Assembly (NCBI RefSeq): GCF_001619985.1
Contig: NW_017264196.1
Span: 1,178,001-1,242,000, forward strand
Length of the DNA stretch: 64,000 nucleotides
Direction: 5' to 3'
Source: Xylona heveae TC161
Taxonomy: Eukaryota; Ascomycota; Xylonomycetes; Xylonales; Xylonaceae
In this document: in pieces, positions 11,624 through 24,390 of the stretch
How the letters are laid out: each line of letters begins with the position of its first letter
Numbering within the stretch: position 1 is the stretch's first letter
Program-made: the position numbers and the translations under genes
The notes under the pieces: generated by a model
What the model was told of the DNA's origin: nothing
Database searches by the model: none
The model's input: only the letters and a program-made list of their open reading frames with translations

Positions 11624-14600
11624 ATGGAGGACCAGGCGAATCGTCCTCATCGCAAGTCCAAATCCAAGGACAAGAAGCAGCCTCAACAGTCTGGTAAGAA
11701 TAGACCCGAGTTGCAATACACTTCCGGAAAATATGCGGGCGTGGCTAACTTGCGAAGGGCAACAAAACCCAAAGGCCTTTGCCTATGCCAACCCCGGAAA
11801 GCTACAGAAGCAGGCTGCTCGATCTCATGATGTATGATTAGCATTATATGAAGGATGAAAAAGGGATTATAAAATACTGACACGGCACAGGTCAAAGAGA
11901 AGAAGCTTCACGTCCCGCTCGTGGACCGTCTCCCGGAGGAGGCACCACCCATTGTCGTTGCTGTTGTCGGACCATCGGGGGTAATAATATTCCATTGCAA
12001 AGCTATTTCGAAACGCTTCAATTGAAAATGCTAATTTGATTTGCTATAGGTTGGCAAGTCTACGTTGATCAAGTCTCTGATCAAGCGCTACACGAAGCAC
12101 ACCCTCTCGACACCCACCGGCCCGCTCACCGTTGTGACTTCGAAGCGGCGACGATTGACATTCATAGAATGCCCTGCCGACTCGCTCGCTGCCATGATTG
12201 ACATCTCCAAGATTTGCGACATTGTTCTTCTCATGATTGATGGCAACTTTGGATTTGAAATGGAGACTATGGAGTTTCTCAACGTGCTATCGTCAAGTGG
12301 TATGCCGGGTAATGTGTTTGGTATCTTGACGCATCTCGACTTGTTCAAGAAGCAGAGCACTCTGGCCGCTGCGAAGAAGCGCCTCAAGCATCGTTTCTGG
12401 AGCGAACTTTACCAGGGCGCTAAGCTCTTTTACCTTTCTGGTGTCATCAACGGACGATATCCCGATCGAGAAATTCACAACTTATCCCGGTTCATCTCCG
12501 TCATGAAGAATCCTCGACCACTCATTTGGCGAAACTCACATCCTTACTGTCTCGCAGACCGCTTCCTGGACGTCACGCCGCCCACCGCCATGGAGGAGAA
12601 CCCGAAATGTGACAGAACAATTGCGCTCTACGGATACTTGCGAGGAACAAATTTCCCGGCTCAGGGCGCGAGGGTGCATGTTCCCGGTGTTGGCGACCTG
12701 AGTGTTGGGTCGATTGAAGCGCTGCCGGACCCCTGCCCCACGCCGTTTATGGATCAGGCAGTCGCAAAGGCCACTGGCAAGGGTGGCAGACGCAAATTGG
12801 GAGAGAAGCAGAAGCTTCTTTTTGCACCCATGTCAGACGTCGGTGGTGTACTTGTAGACAAGGACGCGGTTTACATTGACGTCAAAACTTCCAACTTTGA
12901 GAAGGATGCCGAGGAAGACGAAGGCAACCGAGGCTTTGGAGAGCAAATGGTTGTGGATCTACAGGGAGAGAGGAAATTGCTTGGAGAAGCCGACACTGGG
13001 ATTCGATTGTTCGGCAATGGTCAATCCATGAGCAAAGCCGAAGTTGCCGAGGAAGACGACACTGGGCGTAAAAAGCAACGAACTGCCCGGCTTGCGGCGC
13101 GGGATGAGGGTGATGAGAATATGGATGATTTCGATGAAGATGAAGAAGACGAGGATGAAGGATTCGTGAGTGGCGGCAACGAGGATGAATATGAAGACGA
13201 CAACGGATACATTGAGAGTGAAGGCGTTCCATCTGGCCGATTAGGGCGCAGCTTCCGCTCTGATGCGGAGGAAGACACAAATGGCGATGAGAATGAGGTT
13301 GCATTCGCGGACAGTGATTCAGATCTCGGTTCAGTATCTTCCATCGAGGATCAAGAGCTTGACGATGAGGAAGACTATGATGATGAGGAAGATGAAGAAG
13401 ATACGGGTGACCTCCGCTGGAAGGAGAACCTCGCTGAGAATGCAAAGAAACTTCATCGCACCAAACCTCGGTTCCGCACCACAGACCTTGTGCGCATGAT
13501 GTATGACGACTCGCTCACACCGGCCGAAGTGCTCCGTCGATGGAGCGGTGCCGACGCTGACGAGGACGAGGACGCTTCGCAAGACGAAGACGATGACGAC
13601 TTCTTCAAGAAGGCAGACAACTCTGGCGAGGGCGAGTCGCTCGAGGACCGCGCCGTGCCCAAGTACGACTACGACGCACTTCAAGAGAAATGGAGCAACG
13701 CGGAGAACATTGAGGCATTGCGCCGGCGCTTTGCTTCAGCCGACTTGCTCAAAGAAAAGCGTGCGCGGGGTGGAAGCGATTACGAGGATGACGAGGATGA
13801 GGACGAAGACGGTGAAGGTTTCTCCGGACTGAGTGACGAGGACGACGATGAGGGTGATGGAGAATTCGAAGATCTGGAAACCGGCGAAGTCCACAAAACA
13901 ACTCCAAATGAAGACGATGGTGACGATGCGTCCGAGGGTTCCCCCACGGGCGGCGAAGCCGAGTCCCTTGAAGCTGAACGAGAGCGCAATGCTCGGCGCA
14001 AAGAGGAGCTCCGGCTGCGCTTTGAAGAAGAAGACCGCGAGGGCTTTGCCAACGACAAGGCGGACGAGCGACGCGGTGGTGGCGATGGCGACGAGTTCGG
14101 CGAAGACGAATGGTACGACGCGCAAAAGGCCAAAATCCAAAAACAGCTGGACGTGAACCGCGCCGAATTCGAGCAACTCGACCCCCACTCTCGCGTTCGC
14201 GCCGAAGGTTACCGAGCAGGCACATATGCGCGGATCGTGCTCGAGCAAGTCCCCTGCGAATTCTCCAACAACTTCAACCCGCGCATACCTCTCATCATTG
14301 GCGGCCTGACCCCGACCGAAGACCGATTTGGCTTCGTCCAGATCCGCATCAAGCGGCACCGATGGCACAAGAAGATTCTCAAGAGCGGCGACCCGTTGAT
14401 CTTCTCTCTGGGATGGCGCCGCTTCCAAACTCTCCCCATCTACAGCATCTCCGACTCGCGCACGCGCAACCGCATGCTCAAGTATACTCCAGAGCACATG
14501 CATTGTTTTGGAACCTTTTACGGTCCTCTGATCGCCCCCAACACGGGTTTCACATGCGTGCAGTCCTTCTCGAATAAAAATCCCGGATTCCGCATTGCCG

Positions 14601-15519
14601 CTACAGGTGTCGTCCTAAGCGTCGACGAGAACACGGAAATCGTCAAGAAACTCAAACTCACCGGTCACCCGTACAAGATCTACCGCAACACCGCCTTCAT
14701 CAAAGACATGTTTAGTACCGCACTTGAAATCGCCAAATTCGAAGGCGCAAGCATCCGCACAGTCTCCGGCGTGCGAGGCCAGATCAAGCGCGCCCTCAGC
14801 AAACCAGAGGGTAACTTCCGCGCGACTTTTGAAGACAAGATTCTCATGAGCGACATTGTCTTCCTCCGCGCCTGGTACCCCGTGCGTCCGCACCGCTTCT
14901 ATAACCCCGTCACGAACCTCCTCGACACCGCCGTCTCGTCCCGCGACCAAAAGGATGACGGCGAAGGATGGAAAGGCATGCGCTTGACTGGCCAGGTCCG
15001 TCGTGATGAAGGCATCGAGACGCCCTTGGAGAAGAACTCGGCGTATAGAGTACGTTTTCCCCTTCCTTCTTTTGTTTTTATTTCTTTGCTCCAAGCGCTA
15101 AGTGCTAACTTAAATTCCAGCCCATCGAGCGTCAAGCCCGCCACTTCAACCCGCTCCGCGTCCCTCGCCAACTCGCCGCCGACTTGCCATTCAAGTCGCA
15201 AATCGCCCAAATGGCGCCCCAGAAGAAAGACACCTACCTCCAGAAACGCGCCGTCGTGCTCGGCGGCGAAGAGAAACGCGCCCGCGACCTCATGCAGAAA
15301 CTCATGACCCTGCGCAACGACAAGATTGCCAAGCGCCATGCCGCGCAGGAGGAGCGCAGAAAGGTATACCGCAAAAAGGTCGCAGAGAATGAGGAAAAGC
15401 GCGGCGAGCGCGAAAAGCGTGAACGAGACGATTACTGGCGCAAAGAAGGCAAAAAGAGACGCCATCAGGCTGGTGGAGAGGATGGTGGCGGCGGCGGTGG
15501 TGGAAAGAGGAGAAAGTGA
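11624..15519 (+). CDS. BMS1: Ribosome biogenesis GTPase BMS1
   Basis: Five exons: 11624-11693, 11758-11831, 11891-11980, 12050-15049 and 15121-15519, giving 1,210 residues (yeast Bms1 is about 1,180). The N-terminus is a basic stretch followed by NPKAFAYANPGK, a family signature. The P-loop GPSGVGKST (residues 75-83) is split by intron 3. Further G-domain motifs follow, with THLDLFKK as the specificity loop. An AARP2CN domain (DRTIALYGYLRG) comes next, then about 450 residues of very acidic low-complexity sequence. The C-terminal BMS1/TSR1 domain has IPLIIGGLTPTEDRFGFVQI and a basic tail ending GGGKRRK. Bms1 is known to work with Rcl1 in the SSU processome for 18S rRNA processing in the nucleolus. 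If intron 4 is not spliced, the frame runs into a short artificial tail. Confidence 0.96.
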
Positions 15520-16111
15520 GGCGGTGCCGGAAAAAGCGAGTAGCACTATTGGCGTTTTTTTTTTGTTTTTTTTTTTGTATTTTTTTTTTCTCTTCTGTTT
15601 CCGTTCCTCGTTTTCGTTTGACGAATCCGTCTGTCCATTGCTGCATAGGGTCCTTGCTTTTTGTATGGGAAAAGAATCACCGGCGCATTTTTCATCTTTT
15701 TGTGATTTCACTTGCGCTTAAAAGTTTCTGTCTTACTTTGTCTGCTCCTGAAATTATAGGCATTGAATGGGAGTGTCTGGATAATGTATATAAGCATTGT
15801 CATTGCGTGCGTGCATTGTACTGCTGAAACCGACTTCACAGACTTCAGATGATATATAGGTAGTATATTAATGTTTATAAACTCTTGTGTTCTGTTGGCC
15901 ATGACACTAAAATCTTTTATAACTTTCTGTATCAAAACTCCGATTGTTTACCCATCGCGTTACAAATGCTCCCCCGTAACTAGGAGAGGGAAAAAGGGGG
16001 TAAACGGAAAAAAAAAATGCGACTAAATATAAGGTAAGGTACGTTTATTCGACAACCTTTTAAGCTTTCAAAGATAGAAATCTTTTTTCAAGGACTGTGG
16101 ACAGAACGTGT
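15520..16111. other. Convergent 3' regions with poly-T tracts
   Basis: These 592 bp separate BMS1 (plus) and ACH1 (minus), tail to tail. Long T runs (15555-15590) and AT-rich sequence are present. No coding sequence seen. Confidence 0.55.
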
Positions 16112-18155
<2,044 letters not shown>

Positions 18156-20043
18156 CTTGTCGGGAGGAGAAAGGATTCACAAGAGATGGAAAGGTAGAGT
18201 GGAGAGGGGAGAATGACGACAGGAGAGAGAGAGGGAAGAGAGGAAGCGGAGAGGAGGGGAGGAGGGAACGACGGGTTGAATGAAATACCGTAGAGAAAGA
18301 GGTGCTCGACAAGGGACTTACGTCGGGAGAGATATATAGCAATTGGGCAATCAGAAAGGGTCTGATTATTTAGCAGCTAGTCGGGGCATCATTCCCCATG
18401 CAATTGCTTGGAAGATACGAATTGAATTGCTTGTTTTGACAAATTGCTCGGAGAAGATTCGGGGAGTTCGGTTGATGATGGCATCCTGACCTTTAGTTGC
18501 TCTTCGGACGATCGGAAGGGAAGCCTGGATTGTCCAATGAGACAGTCACGACTCCAACCGAATGCCACCATCGACGGGAAACCCCACACACGGCTACGCT
18601 GAAAACGTTTTAGAATTGTCTTCACCAGCACTCTAATCAAAGTGGAGCTTCAGGAGTTATGTACTGTCTCCCAAGGGGAGGTTCTGCGCCTTGCCACTAT
18701 CATCAACATATATAAACCTCCTCCACAGGAGTCTCGGATTGAATAGTCCCCACAAAGAGATTGAATCCGAAAAGATTAGATTAAAAAGCCACTCTATATC
18801 TTCTATGCTTTAGTAATTCCTCATTTTGATTTTGATTTTATTTTATTTTATTTTATTTTATTTCATTTTCATTTTCATTTTTTATCTTTTTATTTATTTA
18901 TTTGTTTGGTAATCGTCAGAGATGATATGTTCCGCAGTAAATTTGCTAAGAGCTTCGCCAACCAATATGACCGATAGAACCATGAAATAAGCCTCCGCGG
19001 GACGCGTCTCCTTTATCATAACTCTCATTAAGGAATGTATTACAAGTGTGTAGTCTTGCACATGACCACCAGTCGCACTTCCGCTTGAAACAGTCATCAA
19101 TACACGGGACACGGAGACATTTGACCAGGCTAATTACACTTATCCTAAAGCATCAGGGCGTTTTTATGAAGGATTTGCATTACCAACGATTTGACCCAAT
19201 GACCCAAAAGGTTCGGCTATTAATGGTGAGCCCGTCATCCGTTGGAGAAATTGATGAGTTCGGATCTCGAGAAGCCCGGTTGCTGACCATTCGTCAGCGC
19301 GCTTATGGGGGCCGTATCGCTTGGGCTATGTTCATGTTATTATGACAAGCATCTGTTGCCAAAGTTGTCAATGCACATCCGACTTCAATGACCAAGCACA
19401 CTCTGAGGCAGTAATGCTCTGTGGTACTTGTGCTGTCGGCACGTTTCTCACGTGCCAAGGCTGAAAAATCGCGGCTGTGACAAGCTGGGCAATCTTCAGA
19501 TATGTCAACATACAAGGTTGCCATTGGGCAGTGTGTCGACCCCACGCTATAAGCCCTGTCTGCCCCTTTTCTCAAGCGTGAAATTTGGAGCAAAGCCAGC
19601 TTTCGTTTCATCTTTGGCTGACGCTTGATTCTAGTTGTGTTGTACATGGTCAGCCCATATGAACACAAGGCTGTCCGCATGCTATTCTTGCCAATTATGG
19701 GAGCTCGAATTTCCCAGATCAAAATGGATTCCAGCTCACGTTGGCTATCGTATGCCAACGTCTTGGCATTCTTCAGCTTGATTCAGCTTCTACCTTTTCC
19801 AAGATCCTCGTTTCTTCAATAATCATGTTCCATATGTCTCTCATTGGCAAGTGTTGCGGCTTGCCGCAGCATCAGGATGAGCCGCATTGCTTCTGGAAGG
19901 CGGACATTGATAGAACATGGCAGTATAAATACTGTTGTTTTGTCCGTTCAGAAATTTTGTCGGGCACTCAAACTAGACATCAAATAAAAGTGGTTTTCAT
20001 CCTTTGAATTACCTCTATACGATATAATTGGAACAATATCACA
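18156..20043. promoter_or_regulatory. Intergenic region upstream of ACH1 and of the lysozyme-like gene
   Basis: This 1.9-kb divergent gap has no supported gene. Next to ACH1 it is purine/pyrimidine biased (GGAGAGGGGAGAATG type, 18190-18270). A TTTTA-type repeat lies at 18823-18906. A good TATA box, TATAAAT, lies at 19924-19930, 114 bp before the ATG at 20044. The ORFs at 19046-19345 and 19303-19758 overlap on opposite strands and match no family I recognise. Confidence 0.5.
18823..18906. repeat. TTTTA/TTTCA-type short tandem repeat
   Basis: Several units of TTTTA in a row, flanked by degenerate TTTGA, TTTCA and TTTA units. It is an AT-rich simple repeat in the intergenic region and not coding. 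Confidence 0.75.
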
Positions 20044-20658
20044 ATGCCTTTTACTAGCTACTCCGGTCCAGCTTCCAATTTCCCTCCAAAGCACACCTGG
20101 AAGCACTTTGAGGAAATCTTCAACATTAACAAGCCCGAGATGCTCCAAACCGGTGACAGCGCAAACGATGTCGGCCGCATCTGGAACGCCGTTAATGAAG
20201 CAGCAAAAAAGCACGGCGTTGAAGAACGAATCATTTTCTGCATCATCATGCAAGAAAGTACCGGCAATGTTGGTGTCGGAACCACTACCAATCAAGACCA
20301 CCACGGCACTGCTGGGCTGATGCAGTGTATGGAAAGTCTGGGATTCCCGGGGCAACATAATTTGACTCAGGTAGGCCTCAGAACTCCGAACAAATGTTAC
20401 ATGGTAATTTCAATTTTACTGATCCAAACGCCGTTGAAATAAAAGCCTCAAATTACATCAATGGTCATGGCAGGGACCGAGCATTACAAGGGAAATTTGA
20501 AGCAAGAAGGAGACAAGGACACTGCCGACTGTATCTATAAGGCACTTCGCCTATATAATTCGGGCTCAATTAACGAAGGCAATTTGAGCGACGGAAAGGG
20601 CGCTACTAATAGCTATGTCAGCGATATTGCCAACCGGTTGCAGGGAAAGACAAGATAA
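20044..20658 (+). CDS. Lysozyme / SLT transglycosylase-like protein
   Basis: Two exons, 20044-20370 and 20446-20658, with a 75-nt GT-AG intron at phase 0, encode 179 residues. The centre reads IIFCIIMQESTGNVG followed about 16 residues later by HGTAGLMQC. This Glu-Ser ... Gly-Leu-Met-Gln spacing is the signature of lysozyme-fold soluble lytic transglycosylases (GH23-like), with Glu of QEST as the likely catalytic acid. The rest is alpha-helical and ends NSYVSDIANRLQGKTR. No signal peptide is visible at the N-terminus (MPFTSYSGPASNFP), which is odd for a peptidoglycan-active enzyme. A TATA box lies 114 bp upstream. Possible roles are antibacterial defence or digestion, but neither substrate nor secretion is shown by the sequence. 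Acceptor choice was guided by frame: it gives NLTQ-PQITSMVMAGTEHYKGN. Confidence 0.75.
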
Positions 20659-21448
20659 ATCCTCCGTCTTGACACCAACTCATAAATTTTCCAGCACACC
20701 GTGGACCTTTGGAGTGGAATGAGGAAGGAGACTGGGAAATAGGCAGAGGCTGAAGGCTTCGCAGTAGACACCCATGGTTCGATTAATGCTCTGTTTAAAT
20801 TCCTGAAGCACTCAAGGCTATTGTTTGACGTCTAAAGCATTATTCTCTTATCGACAAAGCAGACTTCACTTTCCAAAGTTGATGTAAATTAGTGAGACAT
20901 ATACTGCCCAGACTTCCGTGAGCGTTTGTGCAAATTTCAGACTTTGAGCGTTGGCACTAAGATATGTGTAATTGTTCCTGGTACTCCAGATTGGTGACAG
21001 AGGGTTGTTGAGTATACGAAGAGTGGTGATGTTGCGATTGGTAGTCATTGAAAGAGCACTAGTTGAATTGCTAAATTCATTTTTTTTGTTTTTTGAATGA
21101 TTAATTTTATTTTTAATTGTAAATTGTTGCTAGGTAATATTGTACATCGCCACGACAGGTGGGCTTGAATGTGAATCTTTGTTTACTTGGGGTGGCCACA
21201 TGCGACTGATATCAGAGTCTGTCGTCATTGAAGAAAGACTTTCCTGTAACGGAAAGGGCTTGATGCGGACACGCTCACCGCCATGCCTGCAGGGTCCCTG
21301 CTTGGTTCATGCATGTTATCTCTTCCCACAGCAAGCATCAAAGCAACCAAATTATGATCTCGCTCGAAATTTCTTGATCAGTCATATAGTTTTCCTTTGA
21401 CACTAGAAGTTACTGTCTCCGTTCGAATCTGAGGGCAACAACATCAAT
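20659..21448. other. Intergenic, no gene seen
   Basis: These 790 bp lie between the lysozyme-like gene and the VAM7-like gene, both on the plus strand. The short open frame at 21140-21400 has no recognisable content. Expected to hold the 3' region of the first and the promoter of the second. Confidence 0.5.
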
Positions 21449-22802
21449 ATGGCTGCTTCAGTCATCGATCTGACTATTCCCGATACCCAGACATCCGCAA
21501 CCTCGAAGCCATATACGATCTATAACATCCACTGCCGCCTTCCCCTCCGCTCGTTCACACTACAAAAGCGCTACTCAGATTTTACGAAGCTACATGACGC
21601 TCTCATCTCTCAAGCCGGGTCTGCTCCTCCCACGGCGCTTCCGGGTAAATCATGGTTCAGCAGCACAACCAATAACCCGGCTCTGACAGAAGAAAGACGG
21701 CGTGGTCTCGAAAACTATCTACAAAGTATCAACTCTCCTGACTCAGATAGTCGATGGCGAAATACTTCGGCCTGGCGAAGCTTTCTGAACCTCCCTGGAA
21801 GCAACAGCGGCAGCAACAGCCGAAACGGGAGTATCGGTAATGTCGCACATTCAAATGTTGCAGGTGTTGGCGATGCACCGCCTATTACAGATCCGGCTTT
21901 GTGGCTCGATGCTCATCGAGAACTCAAAACATGTCTACATGATGCTCGATTCCACCTTTCACGGAGAGATGCCGCGACTACTGCACAAGGGCAGCATGAA
22001 GCCAGCGCGCAAGCGAAACGGTGTTTAGTCCTTGCCGGAGCCACGATCGGTGCTCTAGACCGCGCCTTGAGGACCATCGCCGAAGCGACCAACACTCTGA
22101 ATAGCGGCGGTAGCAGCAATTCTGGGAACTGGGCAAGGGACAACGCCACGCTCGGTGAGGGCGAACTCCGTCGACGCCGCGATCTAATTGCCTCTGCGCG
22201 CAAAGAGAAGGAGGGTTTAGAGAAACTATTAAACGCCCTTGCTACATCGTCATCGAAGACGTCGGTCGTTGGAGGTACGCAGGCTGGTGCCGCAGCCGCA
22301 ACGGCGCAGGATAAGGCTGGCCTGTTCGCCGACGCCCCTTCAGTAGCTTCAACTAATGGCAATGGGGGAGGTGGGGGTGTCAGCGGAGTCAGCCGCAGAG
22401 TACTCGGTGGTCCTCGGGAGACTGAGCGAACCAGAGAACTGGATAATGTTGGAGTTTTACAGCTTCAGCAGCAAATGATGCGTGAGCAGGACGAGGATGT
22501 TGAGCAGTTGGGCTCGGTGGTGAGAAGACTCAGAGAAATGGGTGGTGCGATTAACGAGGAATTAGTCCTGCAGAATGAGCTGCTTCAGCAGACTGATGAA
22601 GACGTTACGAGGTTTGTTGGCGATTCATTTTCCCCGTTGCATTTGTTTCTCATCAATCATCATATCCTATGCTTCAACTGTATCACAGAGTGTTGTACCT
22701 CACAGGCCGCTTCTTGGAAAGGGATGAAAGCTAATATCTCTATTTTACAGGTTGCAAGGAAAGATTGATATTGCTAAGAAGCGCGTTAATAAGATTCGAT
22801 GA
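21449..22802 (+). CDS. VAM7: PX-domain SNARE, VAM7 type
   Basis: Two exons, 21449-22611 and 22751-22802, joined by a 139-nt intron, encode 404 residues. Residues 5-115 form a PX domain with FTLQKRYSDFTKLHDAL and ALPGKSW, the phosphoinositide-binding pattern; PI3P is the known ligand for the family. A Ser/Gly/Asn-rich linker and a helical region follow. Residues about 335-404 form a Qc-type SNARE helix (MMREQDEDVEQLGSVVRRL ... INEELVLQNELL), with no membrane anchor after it, exactly as in Vam7. The last intron must be removed to complete the SNARE helix with LQGKIDIAKKRVNKIR. Vam7 acts with Vam3, Vti1 and Nyv1 in homotypic vacuole fusion under HOPS control. Identity as Vam7 rather than another PX-SNARE is inferred from domain order and the missing anchor. 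Confidence 0.88.
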
Positions 22803-24390
22803 ACAATGCGTGAACATACTCGATCTATTCCCTACTTTCTGGGGGGTTTTCTTTTAGCATTCTTGACATCTAGCGATGGCGTTGGATTGGCTAGTTATTC
22901 CCTTTCATGAATGAGATATTCCATCTTCCTTCTGGCATCTTCTCGTTTGTTTACATATGGCCTGTTTCAATTTCGTTTTCTCATCCGCAAATCGTAGCTA
23001 GTGAGCAGTTCAAAGCCCATCATTCATAGCATATATTTTCTATTTCCGCGCGGTACACTTATGATTATGGTTGGGGCAGATTGAAGCCCTTTCGAATCTC
23101 TGGCGCTCTCCATGTCTTTTCGTGTTCAACTTTCGAACGTGTCGAGGCTCGTCAATGGATGTGCTAATGATATAGGATTGACGTTGATCGAACCAACCTA
23201 GCTGTGGGAACATCGTCTATCAACACAGCATATTACCGGTTTGCCTACTTAGGGTCTGGAACGACGTTCACCATTTGCTCGTGTCGCTCCTTCCAATGAA
23301 CTTGTCATACAACTGCTATTTAAGATTCAGAACCATTACTGTTACTATGGTGTTTCATGCATCGATAGAGCCAAATACTCCTAGCTAGAAGTGGGCCGTT
23401 TGCGAATCAGTAGGTACGTCTTATCATTTGAGTGCATCCACGTTCAATGATTTCTTCGGTTTGCTGATCAGTGGCCTAATGAAGACAATTTTTACTCTTC
23501 GATTTCTTGAAGAACTCAAGGGTTTCATTACTGGGCAGAGATACACAGTGACGTAGATTGAGGTAGTGGCGGCTTACTTACTGCGTCGTAGTGACCCGGG
23601 GATGACCAGCGGGCTGCAGAAAAAGGTGAGGAATCGGCCCGCGCAAAAGCGACAGAAAGCCCTAAAGAATTTTTATCACCTTTTCATTTGTTGCGAAGGA
23701 ATAGAGTTTAGGGCATGACGCCGATACCCCTGAGAGCCAGGGAAGATTCTTTTCCTCGTCTCCTGGTTCTTCCTTTTCTGGGGAAAATGGCTAAGAAAAT
23801 CCCGCCGAGATCCGGGGAAGAGGAACGGCCTAAAGGGGTTTAGCCCCCGAGGAGTGGCAATAGAGTTGAAATTTCTCCTTTCAGCCACTCGTAATTCGTG
23901 TCGACCAATCATCATTCAGCTTCTCCAGCCCCTCGAATGTCTAGAGTCCTTTCAGCTTATCATCCCAATAATTTCCCTTTCTTGTTACGGTCTGAGACCG
24001 ATAATTGTTAATTTCTCCCTCACCTTTTTCTTCTTGGTCAACCATTTTCTTTAAGGAACCAGGGGATCCTTTTCCCTTCTTTTGCTTCCGTGGGATTAGG
24101 AAAAGGAGCATTCTTATCGGCCGTCTTTCATTTCGTCATCCCTTTCTGAGCCCGACTTTGAGTCGACGTGATTCTTTACACCGGGTTTTTTTCTTCTGCG
24201 CGACCTCGACTTTCACATACAACGCGACAGAGAGACATTTTTGAGACGTGATTCGGCCACTGCTGAACCGTCTCACCAACGGATGGCTTCTTAGAGCACC
24301 ATAACTGACACACAATTTACGCCTCACGAGAGTAGACACATAATATCAGCGCTGGTGTGAAACTGGAATTGGAAAGCGAAGCAACTCAGT
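22803..24390. promoter_or_regulatory. Long 5' region of the F-box/WD40 gene, no gene seen
   Basis: 1,588 bp. The first part is the AT-rich 3' region of the VAM7-like gene. From about 23600 it turns into short ORFs on both strands that overlap one another and match nothing known. The final 400 bp are pyrimidine-rich (for example 24010-24080), suggesting a long promoter or leader for the gene at 24391. Confidence 0.5.

Noticed and set aside
12882-14503. Several long antisense and off-frame ORFs across BMS1
   Set aside because: They come from the repetitive GAN codons of the acidic region and read as Ser/His/Val-rich low complexity. BMS1 itself explains the sequence.
19303-19758. 151-codon minus-strand frame in the ACH1/lysozyme gap
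   Set aside because: It overlaps other chance frames, has no recognisable motif and sits beside the TATA box of the lysozyme-like gene.
21419-21432. B-box-like sequence around GTTCGAATC before the VAM7-like gene
   Set aside because: No A box or pairing stems upstream, so no tRNA can be built.
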